Positions 24,136 to 32,601 of a stretch of 64,000 nt of DNA are shown in pieces (positions within the stretch are counted from its first letter, which is position 1; each line of letters begins with the position of its first letter). The DNA lies in contig NZ_PZJJ01000002.1 in NCBI RefSeq assembly GCF_003044065.1, positions 178,881 through 242,880 on the forward strand, read 5' to 3'. The position numbers and the translations under genes are program-made. The notes under the pieces were generated by a model. It saw only the letters and a program-made list of their open reading frames with translations, had not been told where the DNA came from and did no database searches. Origin of the DNA: Alkalicoccus saliphilus (GTDB taxonomy: Bacteria > Bacillota > Bacilli > Bacillales > Salisediminibacteriaceae).

Positions 24136-25410
24136 TTGGGATACAGCGAAAAATTTGAAACAATCGGCTTGAAGCCTGTTCCTGACAGTATGAAAACGGC
24201 GTCCGTATGGGATTACATACGGATGCAGGCTGCGATTAATGTTAATGCAGGAAACATGCTGCTTCCAGCTCTTGCAGTATTGGAAGGCGGTCTGACTTTT
24301 TATGAGGCAGTTCTGGTTACACTTGCTGGAGCAGTTCCAGCTTACATACTCGTATCTGTTATGTCGCTTCCGGGCTCACGTGAGGGCATACCTGCACAAT
24401 TTGCCGTCCGCTCTCTTCTTGGAAGCAGCGGATCGATGCTGTTTTCATCACCGGTAAGGACGTTGACTTCTCTCTACTGGTTCAGCGTTCAGGCTGTCGG
24501 TGGAGCTTATTTAATACACTCGTTATTAGGCGACGCAGGGGTGTCCGTGCCGTTCACCGCTCTGACCGTACTTCTGGCTTCCATTATGGTTTTCACAGCA
24601 ATGATCGGTTTTCAGGCCATGAGAACCTTTGCTGTCTGGTTTACTCCTGTTCTGATCCTCGGAGCTGCAGCAATGATATTGACATTTTTAGGGGATGGTC
24701 TTCCTGACGCTGCATCGGGGGGCGGAGGAGTCAGCACAATGATTTTTTATGGAAGTCTTGTTTTCGTTCAATATATTTCCGGCGTCAGTACATCGTCTGA
24801 TCTGACGCGGTACGCTAAAAGTCCAGTGCACGGAACCGCTGGTCTTTTTGCAGGCAATACTATTGGATTTATATTTACGGCTGTACTAGGAGCATGGGCA
24901 GCAGCCTCAGGTGGGGAGTGGAATGCTTTTCTTTCCGCAGCGGAGCGTACGGAAAATCAAATACTTTTTCTCGTGATAATTATGGCAGCTTTAGGAAGCA
25001 TGCTCATTATAAATGTAAATAATGCCTATACCGGTGGATACAGTCTATTAAACAGCATACCGGCAGCAGGCCGCCTGCGCTCAGCTTTATTATTTGGAGG
25101 GGCGGCAGTTCTGCTCAGTGCACTTCCGCAGGTAGTGGACAGAGCCGAGGAATTTATTTCTGTCCTTGGAATGTTTATTATTCCTTTGTCTGCCGTTATC
25201 TCAGGAGAATATATCTTTGTCCACAAAAATAAACTGAAGGGTGTAAAAGAGAAGCTGAATGTAAGAGCTGGATTAATAACCATTCTGGGAAGTACTGTTT
25301 ATTTCTTTTTCCCACCGTCTTTTTTTCCGGGGATTACAGTGTTTCTACTTATATTTGCAGTGTATATTCTGGTCAGTATCGTAAACAAAAAGAACTCAGC
25401 AGGCCATTAA
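24136..25410 (+). CDS. NCS1-family permease (cytosine/purine permease-like)
   Basis: A 424-aa inner-membrane transporter of the nucleobase-cation-symport-1 family, with about twelve hydrophobic helices, a usual length for CodB-type permeases. Family features are the N-terminal AAINVNAGNMLLPALAVLEGG region and the FVQYISGVSTSSDLTRYAKS loop, in which the DLTRY-type motif is characteristic. The substrate (cytosine, hydroxymethylpyrimidine, allantoin and others) is not decidable. The start is TTG with GGAGGAGG five to eight bases upstream; the next Met is 19 codons in. The next gene starts 28 bases later. Confidence 0.85.
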   Translation: MGYSEKFETIGLKPVPDSMKTASVWDYIRMQAAINVNAGNMLLPALAVLEGGLTFYEAVLVTLAGAVPAYILVSVMSLPGSREGIPAQFAVRSLLGSSGSMLFSSPVRTLTSLYWFSVQAVGGAYLIHSLLGDAGVSVPFTALTVLLASIMVFTAMIGFQAMRTFAVWFTPVLILGAAAMILTFLGDGLPDAASGGGGVSTMIFYGSLVFVQYISGVSTSSDLTRYAKSPVHGTAGLFAGNTIGFIFTAVLGAWAAASGGEWNAFLSAAERTENQILFLVIIMAALGSMLIINVNNAYTGGYSLLNSIPAAGRLRSALLFGGAAVLLSALPQVVDRAEEFISVLGMFIIPLSAVISGEYIFVHKNKLKGVKEKLNVRAGLITILGSTVYFFFPPSFFPGITVFLLIFAVYILVSIVNKKNSAGH

Positions 25411-25438
25411 AGGTTTTTTCAATAAAGGAGATGGTACG

Positions 25439-26185
25439 ATGTGCATTATAGGAGCAGTTATGAAGGAGCATCCTGACTATCCTTTAATTATAGCAGCTAA
25501 TCGGGACGAGTTTATTGCCCGGCCTGCCGAACAGGCCCATTGGTGGGAAGAGGGATTTGTTGCCGGAAAAGACATAAAGCAGGGCGGCACCTGGATCGGT
25601 ATATCCAGGGAAGGAAAAATCGGAGCAGTTACTAATATAAGGAACCCGAAAGAACATAACTCTTTTCCCTATTCGCGGGGGGTACTGGTACCTGCCTGGC
25701 TTACCGGTGGAGATCTGGAAGCGTATATGAATAAAAAGCGGTCTTTCGCAGGTTTTAATCTGTTGTATGGTACGGTCGATAAACTTCATTACGAAACAAA
25801 TGGAAACGGGAAATCTGAGACAATTGAAAAAGGAATCTTTGCTTTATCCAACGCAGTTCTCGGAAAAGAATGGCCTAAAACAGCTTTCCTGAAAAAAGAA
25901 CTGACAGCCGCACCCGGCATGAATAAAGAAGAGTTGATAGAACATCTATTCAAGGCGCTCTCCAGGAACGATCCGTTTCCGGAAACAGAGCTTCCGGATA
26001 CCGGGGTAGGACTTGAACTTGAAAAATCACTTTCTCCGCCGTATATTAACATGACCGAATACGGTACGAGGTGCAGCACCGTGATCCTTGTAAGCAAAAA
26101 CCATCAGGTGACATTTATTGAACGTTCCTACCGTCCGGAAAGAGGAGAAGTAAAGTTTCATTTCCATCTTGAAAAAAATTCATAA
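25439..26185 (+). CDS. NRDE (TANGO2-like) family protein
   Basis: A 248-aa protein of the NRDE family, named after the motif AANRDEF (residues 17-23), homologous to eukaryotic TANGO2. The N-terminal MCIIGA begins directly with Cys2, consistent with an N-terminal-nucleophile-like fold. GTWIGISREGKIGAVTNIRNP and PYSRGVLVPAWL are further family motifs. Recent work links TANGO2 proteins to heme handling, but the bacterial role is not settled. AAGGAGA lies before ATG. It is likely cotranscribed with the NCS1 permease. Confidence 0.9.
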   Translation: MCIIGAVMKEHPDYPLIIAANRDEFIARPAEQAHWWEEGFVAGKDIKQGGTWIGISREGKIGAVTNIRNPKEHNSFPYSRGVLVPAWLTGGDLEAYMNKKRSFAGFNLLYGTVDKLHYETNGNGKSETIEKGIFALSNAVLGKEWPKTAFLKKELTAAPGMNKEELIEHLFKALSRNDPFPETELPDTGVGLELEKSLSPPYINMTEYGTRCSTVILVSKNHQVTFIERSYRPERGEVKFHFHLEKNS

Positions 26186-26225
26186 ATTGTTCTCATTTAA
26201 AGCCGAAAGTAAGGACATTTCGACG

Positions 26226-26255
26226 TTGGTTGCCGGTGCTTAAATATGATATGAT
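26226..26255 (+). promoter_or_regulatory. Probable SigA promoter of tatA
   Basis: TTGGTT (26226-26231), an 18-base spacer and TATGAT (26250-26255), about 60 bases before the tatA start. A near-palindrome GATCCTTAAGGGATC lies between promoter and Shine-Dalgarno (26288-26302). Confidence 0.5.
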
Positions 26256-26315
26256 GTATTGAGCAGTATGAATAATGTAATTTGAAGATCCTTAAGGGAT
26301 CCAAGGAGGGTTATT

Positions 26316-26498
26316 ATGTTAGGCAGCGGTATTGGTATCCCGGGGCTGATCCTGATCCTCGTTATTGCTCTCGTTATTTTCGGTCCGAAAAAACTTCCGG
26401 AAATCGGCCGTGCAATGGGTCAGACACTCAGAGAGTTCCGTAATTCCACAAAAGATTTAACATCGGACGATGAATCAGATAATAAAAAGCAGCAGTAG
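26316..26498 (+). CDS. tatA: Twin-arginine translocase subunit TatA
   Basis: Pore-forming subunit exporting folded proteins with twin-arginine signals (60 aa, typical of Bacillus TatA proteins). It has one N-terminal membrane helix ([14 protein letters not shown]), the hinge [14 protein letters not shown] and an amphipathic helix [12 protein letters not shown] with an acidic tail. AGGAGGG precedes ATG. tatC follows after 86 bases that include an imperfect hairpin. In Gram-positives a two-component TatA-TatC machine needs no TatB. Confidence 0.95.
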   Translation: MLGSGIGIPGLILILVIALVIFGPKKLPEIGRAMGQTLREFRNSTKDLTSDDESDNKKQQ

Positions 26499-26506
26499 GT
26501 CTCCTG

Positions 26507-26546
26507 GAAGCTTGCTCGAGTGAAAGCTTGAGCAGGCTTCTCTTTT
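26507..26546 (+). terminator. Imperfect hairpin with short T-run between tatA and tatC
   Basis: GAAGC/TGCTC/AG on the left (26507-26520) pairs with CTTGAGCAGGCTTC on the right (26527-26540) with two bulges, followed by TCTTTT. It could be a partial terminator that sets TatA in excess over TatC. Confidence 0.55.
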
Positions 26547-26584
26547 GCAAAAAACGGGAAATTTTTATTTTAGGGTGAAAAGGC

Positions 26585-27313
26585 ATGAATCAGGAAAATA
26601 TGGAAATCGTTGATCATCTCGACGAACTTCGAAAAAGAATTATAATTATTCTTGCAACATTTATAGCAGCCTTTATTACAGCATTTATTTTTGTACAGGA
26701 CATATACGACTGGCTCACTAAAGATCTGGAGATGCCTTTAGCTGTACTGGGACCGCTGGATATTATTCTTATTTACTTTTCGATAGCGGCTGTCGTCTCA
26801 CTGGCACTGGCTGTACCGGTGATAGTCCTGCAGATCTGGCTTTTTGTGAAACCCGGACTGACACCGGAGGAGCAGAAGGCGTCCTTAATGTATATCCCTG
26901 CGTCGTTCGTTCTTTTTGCCGGAGGACTGGCATTCGGATACTTTATCGTTATTCCGATCGTACTTGATTTTCTGCTTAACCTCGGTGCAGGAACATTCGA
27001 AACAATGTTTACCGCCGACCGCTATTTTCAGTTTGTTCTCAGAATGACCGTGCCATTCAGTATTTTGTTTGAGATGCCGCTGGTTGTTATGTTTTTAACG
27101 AGCATTGGGGTTATTACGCCTCACGGGATGCATAAAAACCGAAAATACGCCTACTTTGCGATAGTTATCGTAAGTGTACTCGTATCACCACCGGACTTTT
27201 TATCAGACGTTCTGGTAATTGTTCCGCTGATTTTTCTGTATGAAGCGAGTATCAGTTTATCCAGAATAGTTTATAAAAAAAGAATGAGACGGCTCCGTGA
27301 ATCTTCAGATTAG
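26585..27313 (+). CDS. tatC: Twin-arginine translocase subunit TatC
   Basis: Receptor for twin-arginine signal peptides (242 aa). Six membrane helices are visible, along with the family motifs HLDELRKRI near the N-terminus, the LFVKPGLTPEEQK loop, the conserved FEMPLVV in helix 4 and the PPD motif of the last periplasmic loop (SPPDFLSD). It works with TatA encoded just upstream. The gene is followed by a very strong shared terminator. No obvious Tat substrate gene is adjacent. Confidence 0.96.
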   Translation: MNQENMEIVDHLDELRKRIIIILATFIAAFITAFIFVQDIYDWLTKDLEMPLAVLGPLDIILIYFSIAAVVSLALAVPVIVLQIWLFVKPGLTPEEQKASLMYIPASFVLFAGGLAFGYFIVIPIVLDFLLNLGAGTFETMFTADRYFQFVLRMTVPFSILFEMPLVVMFLTSIGVITPHGMHKNRKYAYFAIVIVSVLVSPPDFLSDVLVIVPLIFLYEASISLSRIVYKKRMRRLRESSD

Positions 27314-27348
27314 CAGATCGCCGTTTTAAAGGCACATTATAATTAGTA

Positions 27349-27392
27349 AAAAGAGTGCTGGCCCGGGGAGACCCCCGGGCCAGCACTCTTTT
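27349..27392. terminator. Bidirectional terminator between tatC and dck
   Basis: A perfect 20-bp stem: 27349-27368 pairs with 27373-27392 around AGAC, with A and T tracts at both ends. It serves the convergent tatC and dck. Confidence 0.95.
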
Positions 27393-27416
27393 ATGTCCAT
27401 TTCAAAAAGCTGACTT

Positions 27417-28085
27417 CTACAGTTTGACGTGTTCTTTGGACGACTGGCGCTGCAGGGTTTCAAGTGCCTTCACAATTTCTTTCATCGAAGCCGGGTCACT
27501 GCAGTCATAGTGGTCAATATCAAGATGAAGTACAGGACATTCCTGAAAGTTATTAATCCACGTCTGATAGCGATCATACAAATCTTCCCAGAAAGTATAT
27601 GGAGTATCGATTTCCATCTGTCGGCCTCTGGAATTGATACGCTTCATAATGCTTTCGAGAGAGCCGTTTATATAAATAAGGACGTCCGGTTTAGGGAAAT
27701 ATGGGTTCATGACCATCGCTTCAAATAAAGAATGATACGTATTAAAATCCCTTTCGGACATATTTCCCTGATCATATTGCAGCTGCGCGAAAATACCGAC
27801 ATCCTCGTATATACTCCGGTCCTGCACGTAGCCGAGTCCTTCTTCATGCATGCGCTTCTGCTGTTTGAAGCGTTCAGCTAAAAAATACATCTGCAGGTGA
27901 AAAGACCATGTTTTAAAATCTTCATAATAATCTTCCAGGTAAGGATTGCCGTCTACTTTTTCATAGGCAGCCCGGAATCCTAATGTATCTGCCAGTGTAT
28001 TTGTAAGCGTGGACTTGCCGACACCTACTGTGCCTGCAAGGGTAATCAGGGAATTCGGTGCTAGTCCGTGATTGATAGTACTCAT
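27417..28085 (-). CDS. dck: Deoxyadenosine/deoxycytidine kinase
   Basis: Phosphorylates deoxyadenosine and deoxycytidine for dNTP salvage (222 aa). It has P-loop GTVGVGKST, the nucleoside-binding DRSIYED (with DRS Arg) and the lid RGRQMEID. The start ATG at 28085 has GGAG eight bases upstream; an in-frame GTG nine bases earlier overlaps that site and is rejected. It lies 77 bases behind dgk, matching the dgk-dck pair of B. subtilis (yaaF-yaaG). The Dck rather than Dgk assignment rests on this order and on paralogue comparison. Confidence 0.88.
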   Translation of the reverse strand: MSTINHGLAPNSLITLAGTVGVGKSTLTNTLADTLGFRAAYEKVDGNPYLEDYYEDFKTWSFHLQMYFLAERFKQQKRMHEEGLGYVQDRSIYEDVGIFAQLQYDQGNMSERDFNTYHSLFEAMVMNPYFPKPDVLIYINGSLESIMKRINSRGRQMEIDTPYTFWEDLYDRYQTWINNFQECPVLHLDIDHYDCSDPASMKEIVKALETLQRQSSKEHVKL

Positions 28086-28162
28086 TTTTTCCACTCCAAT
28101 TCTCGTTGTACCAACCGCTTTTTAAAGCTCTGTAATGTTTACATAGAAGCGATGGAATATGT

Positions 28163-28813
28163 TTATAAAAGGGATCTTTTTTTTGTTATTGCCTCATCCA
28201 GCTGATCTACTATACGGCTGAAGTCGTGAGGGTTTGCTACAAAGTCCAGGCGGTCCCCGTCGAGAGTGATGACTGGAATTTCCGGATAGACGTGCTGGTG
28301 ATCCCGCATAAACTGCTCGTAATCCCCCGACAGCTGCTGAAGATAGGAAGGATCGATTGATTTTTCCATTTCCCTGCCTCTTCGGCTGATTCTGTTTAAC
28401 AATGTATCAAGACTGGCATTAATATACAAAATGACGTTGGGACGGGGAAGATCTCCCGTAAGAATATTATAAATTCGTTCGTACTTTGCAAGGTGTTCAT
28501 CTCTCAGAGTCTGTTTCGCAAATAAATGATTTTTAAATATATGATAGTCACTTACGACAGAATAGCCTTTACTAAGCTGGTTTTCATAAAGATCTTCGAG
28601 CTGTTTAAACCTGTTACAGAGAAAAAACATCTCTGTCTGGAAGCTCCATTCGTCAATATCCTCATAAAACTTGCTGAGAAAAGGGTTTTCGTCGACAATC
28701 TCCTCCAGCAGATGAAAGCGGTAGTGCTCGCTCAGCTTAAGAGCTAAAGACGTCTTACCGGCACCAATAGGGCCTTCCACTGCTATAAAAGGGGCATCAA
28801 ACTGTTTGGTCAA
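28163..28813 (-). CDS. dgk: Deoxyguanosine kinase
   Basis: Deoxynucleoside kinase (216 aa), predicted to act on deoxyguanosine. It has P-loop GPIGAGKTS, DYHIFKNHLFA in place of the DRS-type motif of the paralogue, and lid SRRGREMEKSID. The start is TTG (28813) with AGGAGG seven bases upstream; the next Met is far inside the domain. It is first in the dgk-dck pair. Confidence 0.87.
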   Translation of the reverse strand: MTKQFDAPFIAVEGPIGAGKTSLALKLSEHYRFHLLEEIVDENPFLSKFYEDIDEWSFQTEMFFLCNRFKQLEDLYENQLSKGYSVVSDYHIFKNHLFAKQTLRDEHLAKYERIYNILTGDLPRPNVILYINASLDTLLNRISRRGREMEKSIDPSYLQQLSGDYEQFMRDHQHVYPEIPVITLDGDRLDFVANPHDFSRIVDQLDEAITKKRSLL

Positions 28814-29111
28814 ACCGCTTCCTCCTTTACAATTGCTCGTCTATACAGCATTTTTTATTCTACCATAGAAGAGAGCAGTTACGAAAAAGTAATTTGCAGA
28901 ATTTCCACTATAAAAGTTATACATCGAAAAACGTTTGTAAGAAATTAAGGTGCCCAAGGCTTCTGTTTATGGAGATAAAAAAATCCCTGTATTAAAAGTA
29001 CCGGCAGGCCAATAAAGAGCAGCCAGTGTTGAAAACCGTAAGCCTTAACAAAATCTGTCTGTTATAGTATTCTTAAAAAGAGAATACAGCAGGGAGATCC
29101 GGAGGGGTAAT

Positions 29112-29966
29112 ATGAACAAACCAATAAAAATTGTAACAGATTCCACAGTAGACGTGCCCGATCAGGAATTGAGAACGCTCGGGATTATCGTAGTACCCTT
29201 GACGGTTACGGTGGATGGGGTATCCTACGAGGATGGAGTCGAAATTACCAGCAGAGAATACGTGAACCTTTTGGAAAAGGCTGAGCAGATACCTAAAAGC
29301 TCCCAGCCTCCGACAGGAGTGTTTGAACAGGTTTATAATGAACTTGGCAAAGATGGAAGTGAAGTTCTGTCCATTCATATGAGTTCGGGAATGAGTGGTA
29401 CATACCAGAGCGCGGTTACAGCTGCCGGGCTTTCCACTTCTTCCGTAACAGTAGTGGATTCGCAGTTCATATCCTTGGCCCTTGGTTTTCAAGTGAAAAC
29501 AGCAGCCAAAATGGCCGGAGAAGGCTTTTCGGTGGAGGATATTACAAACCGGCTTAACGAAGTAAGGAAGAGGACTTCTCTTTACATTATGGTTGATACG
29601 CTTGAGTATTTATTAAAAGGTGGAAGAATTGGAAGGGGACGTGCCATGATAGGTTCCCTGCTGAAAATTAAACCGATCGCTTCACTGGAGGATGGTGTTT
29701 ATACGCCTGTAACCAAGGTAAGAACACATTCCCAGATGATTCAGACCCTCACGAAAAAATTCGCTGAAGAAACAAACGGAAAAAGAATAATGGGAGCAGG
29801 TATTGCCCAGGTCAAAGCAGAGGACCTCGCCGGCCAGCTGAAGGAAGAGCTCTCCTCGTTACTGGATAAGGAAGCGGATTTCCCGATCGTGGATACTACT
29901 CCTATTATAAGCACTCACACAGGACCGGGAGCACTCGCCCTGATGTATTATTTCGATGAGGAATAA
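29112..29966 (+). CDS. DegV-family fatty-acid-binding protein
   Basis: A 284-aa DegV (EDD-fold) protein. Family members bind fatty acids and can serve as FakB in the fatty acid kinase system. Motifs: IVTDSTVDVP (N-terminal), TSQPPTG-type SSQPPTGVF, the ligand Ser region HMSSGMSGTYQSA, VDTLEYLLKGGRIGR and the C-terminal THTGPGALAL. GGAGGGG lies before ATG. No fakA is adjacent. The 300 bases upstream contain no supported gene (see finding at 28945). Confidence 0.92.
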   Translation: MNKPIKIVTDSTVDVPDQELRTLGIIVVPLTVTVDGVSYEDGVEITSREYVNLLEKAEQIPKSSQPPTGVFEQVYNELGKDGSEVLSIHMSSGMSGTYQSAVTAAGLSTSSVTVVDSQFISLALGFQVKTAAKMAGEGFSVEDITNRLNEVRKRTSLYIMVDTLEYLLKGGRIGRGRAMIGSLLKIKPIASLEDGVYTPVTKVRTHSQMIQTLTKKFAEETNGKRIMGAGIAQVKAEDLAGQLKEELSSLLDKEADFPIVDTTPIISTHTGPGALALMYYFDEE

Positions 29967-30177
29967 AAGTAGTGGTGCATAATGGGTGTCTGTAACAGCA
30001 ATTTTCATTAAGCCGCCAAAATACCCCTGAAGAAACTTTTTAACCTTGCGTTTGGTTAATCGAAATCGAAAATGTTTTTTTGAAATTGACGAAAAATACA
30101 GCTTCCCTGTCTCAATCTGGTGTACTGACGGTGTCTTTTGTAAACTATAATAAATAAGGAGAAGAAGGGGTGTAAAT

Positions 30178-31032
30178 ATGAAGCAGACGGGTCTGGTGCT
30201 TGAAGGTGGTGGAATGCGGGGAGTTTTTACAAGCGGAGCTCTTGAATATCTGCTGGAATCCCAAATGGAATTTCCTTACGTTATAGGAGTATCTGCTGGA
30301 GCCTGTAATGCTGCTTCTTATATTTCAAGGCAGAAAGGAAGAAACCGTGCAGTGACTGTAGGGTATGCAGATCATCCGGATTATATCTCCTATAAAAGGC
30401 TGCTTCGTCACGGAGAATTGTTTAACATGGATTTGATTTTTGATCAAATTCCCAATACTGAAAACCCTTTTGATTATACTAATTTTTTCAGCTCCAACCA
30501 GGAGTTTTACGTAGGGGTGACCGACTGTATGAGCGGGGGAACGATTTACTATGAAAAAGATGAGATGCGGGAAGGTCTCAATAAAATTCTCCGGGCATCT
30601 TCATCTCTTCCATTTGTTGCTCCGCCGATTAACTATGACGGAAGAATTTTAATGGATGGAGGACTTAGTGATCCAGTGCCGGTCATCCGGTCGGTAAAAG
30701 ATGGTAATGAGAAACATGTGATTGTACTTACTCAAAAAATGGGTTACCGAAAAGCGCCTGCCAAAAGAGGCATGTGGTACTTCCGCAGAAAGTATCGGGA
30801 ATTTCCGGGACTCATAAATATTATTGAAAACCGCTATTTAATTTATAATCAGACACTGGATTATATTCATGAGATGGAACGAAAAGGAAAGGCTTTTGTT
30901 ATCAGACCTCTGGAGCTTTACGACGTATCAAGAACGGATAGAAACAGAACCAGACTGGAACGGCTTTATCATCACGGTTATGAACAAATGAAAAAAAGGG
31001 CGGACGAATTGGAAAAATTTCTTACCACGTAA
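30178..31032 (+). CDS. Patatin-like phospholipase, YjjU type
   Basis: A 284-aa acyl hydrolase with a Ser-Asp dyad. It shows the oxyanion motif LEGGGMRG (9-16), the nucleophile elbow GVSAG (39-43) and the catalytic Asp in MDGGLSDPVP. The RASSSLPFVAPP segment is typical of the bacterial YjjU branch. It is predicted cytoplasmic. GAAGGGGTG lies before ATG, and a TATAAT (30146-30151) lies 27 bases upstream of the start codon. It is monocistronic, ending at the terminator at 31045. Confidence 0.9.
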   Translation: MKQTGLVLEGGGMRGVFTSGALEYLLESQMEFPYVIGVSAGACNAASYISRQKGRNRAVTVGYADHPDYISYKRLLRHGELFNMDLIFDQIPNTENPFDYTNFFSSNQEFYVGVTDCMSGGTIYYEKDEMREGLNKILRASSSLPFVAPPINYDGRILMDGGLSDPVPVIRSVKDGNEKHVIVLTQKMGYRKAPAKRGMWYFRRKYREFPGLINIIENRYLIYNQTLDYIHEMERKGKAFVIRPLELYDVSRTDRNRTRLERLYHHGYEQMKKRADELEKFLTT

Positions 31033-31044
31033 TACATTTTAACG

Positions 31045-31070
31045 AAAACGGCTGAACAGGCCGTTTTTTT
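31045..31070 (+). terminator. Terminator of the patatin gene
   Basis: AAAACGGC (31045-31052) pairs with GCCGTTTT (31060-31067), with a T-run to 31070. Confidence 0.85.
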
Positions 31071-31130
31071 CTGTTGATATATTACGTAATGCGAAACATT
31101 AATACGATAGATCATAAAGGAAGATTAAAA

Positions 31131-32351
31131 ATGTTTAAAAATAGAAATCTCACAGTAATGTGGATCGCTAACTTTTTTGTCGCTGCGAGTGCGACAATGG
31201 TGCTCCCATTTCTTTCGGTGTATATAGAAACTTTCGGAGATTTCTCCGATGCCTACGTTCAGAGATGGTCCGGTTTCATTTTCGGCATAACTTTTTTAGT
31301 AGCCTTTTTCGCAGCACCTCTCTGGGGGAGGTTCGGGGATAATTTCGGAAGAAAAAAGATATTAATGCTGACCGGATACGGTATTGCAATGTCGATATTA
31401 TTAATGAGTTTTGTAAATAATGTATGGGAGCTTTTACTGCTCCGGGCTTTTATGGGAGTAGTAACAGGGTTTATCCCGACATCAATGGCTCTTATCTCTG
31501 CACAGACAGCAAAGGAAGAAGCGGGAAAAGTTCTCGGTACTCTTCAGATGGGAACGGTCTCTGGAGGTCTTTTCGGACCGCTTATAGGCGGTCTGCTTGC
31601 AGACAGTGTTGGTTTTACTTATACTTTTTTTATAACTTCTGTTGTGATAGCACTGGCTGCAACACTCGTTGCTTTCGGTATAAAAGAAAAGATTATTACT
31701 GAAAATAAACGGACTGAAGAAAAGAAAACGATGCGGCAGGTGCTCCTGTTAATCATAAGAAATAAAATGCTGCTTATAGTCATGATTTTGTCACTGGTTG
31801 TTCAGACGGCCAATTTCAGTATCCAGCCTCAGCTCGCTCTCTATGTCAGCCAGCTGTTAACTTCAGAAAACATAGCTTTTTTAGCCGGACTGGCTTTTTC
31901 TGTAACAGGCCTTGGTAATTTGATAGCTACGAGGTTCTGGGGTATTCAGGGTGACAAAATAGGTCACGATAAAATAATTTTTATCTGTCTGATTATTTCA
32001 GCTGTAACTTTCCTTCCGCAGGCATTTGTGACGTCTATCTGGCAGCTTGTTATTCTGCGTTTTCTGTTCGGAATTGCTGTAGGTGGTATTATTCCATGTG
32101 TGACGGCCTATATCCGGCAGAAAGTCCCTGTCAATATTCAGGGGGAAGTGCTCGGCTACAATCAGAGCTTTCGTTTTTTAGGGAATGTTACAGGTCCTGC
32201 AGTGGGCGGACTTGTTGCCGGTTCTTTCGGTATACCGGCAGTTTTTTATGTATCGAGTTTACTGCTTCTTTTAATGGCTGTATCTTTTTATTTTGTTTAT
32301 AAGTCTGCAGATAAATCTAAAGGGAGGAAAAAGCATGCTGTTAACCAGTAA
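31131..32351 (+). CDS. MFS transporter, multidrug-efflux type
   Basis: A 406-aa twelve-helix major facilitator. Motif A is WGRFGDNFGRKKI after helix 2, and motif C of drug:H+ antiporters appears as SGGLFGPLIGG after helix 5. Substrate unknown. ATG at 31131 is chosen because AAAGGAAG lies nine bases before it; upstream in-frame codons back to 31074 have no ribosome site and overlap the preceding terminator. The next small gene overlaps the end by 17 bases. Confidence 0.88.
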   Translation: MFKNRNLTVMWIANFFVAASATMVLPFLSVYIETFGDFSDAYVQRWSGFIFGITFLVAFFAAPLWGRFGDNFGRKKILMLTGYGIAMSILLMSFVNNVWELLLLRAFMGVVTGFIPTSMALISAQTAKEEAGKVLGTLQMGTVSGGLFGPLIGGLLADSVGFTYTFFITSVVIALAATLVAFGIKEKIITENKRTEEKKTMRQVLLLIIRNKMLLIVMILSLVVQTANFSIQPQLALYVSQLLTSENIAFLAGLAFSVTGLGNLIATRFWGIQGDKIGHDKIIFICLIISAVTFLPQAFVTSIWQLVILRFLFGIAVGGIIPCVTAYIRQKVPVNIQGEVLGYNQSFRFLGNVTGPAVGGLVAGSFGIPAVFYVSSLLLLLMAVSFYFVYKSADKSKGRKKHAVNQ

Positions 32352-32505
32352 GGAAAAAAAGCTTCTTCAGCGGCTCGTGAAAAAAGAAATAAACAAACGT
32401 TTTTTTACGAAAGAAGATCCGGAAATGCTCAGACAGCTTCTGGATAAACTGGAGCAGAGCCGCCGCAACGAAAAAATGAATGAAACAAAACCTACACGTC
32501 TTTAA
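32335..32505 (+). CDS. Small helical protein overlapping the MFS gene (56 aa)
   Basis: Begins MLLTSKEKKLLQRLV and continues as a basic, strongly charged helical protein. GGGAGG lies seven bases before its ATG, inside the MFS gene, and the 17-base overlap implies coupled translation. I do not recognise the family. No membrane segment or signal. It could be a regulator or accessory of the transporter, which is inference from position. Confidence 0.68.
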   Translation: MLLTSKEKKLLQRLVKKEINKRFFTKEDPEMLRQLLDKLEQSRRNEKMNETKPTRL

Positions 32506-32534
32506 ATCATCTTTCCCTTCAAATAAAAAACCTG

Positions 32535-32579
32535 TATACTGGCTGAGGGGAAGCAGCCGCCTGCTGACTGACCCTCAGC
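32535..32579 (+). promoter_or_regulatory. TATACT box and nested hairpin in the leader of the DUF420 gene
   Basis: TATACT (32535-32540) is a plausible -10 box with a poor -35. Directly after it GCTGAGGG (32542-32549) pairs with CCCTCAGC (32572-32579), enclosing a second stem AGCAG/CTGCT (32552-32556 with 32561-32565). There is no U-tract, so this is not a terminator. The ribosome site of the next gene begins eight bases beyond. Confidence 0.45.
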
Positions 32580-32601
32580 GTACAAGAAAGGATGAAAACC
32601 T

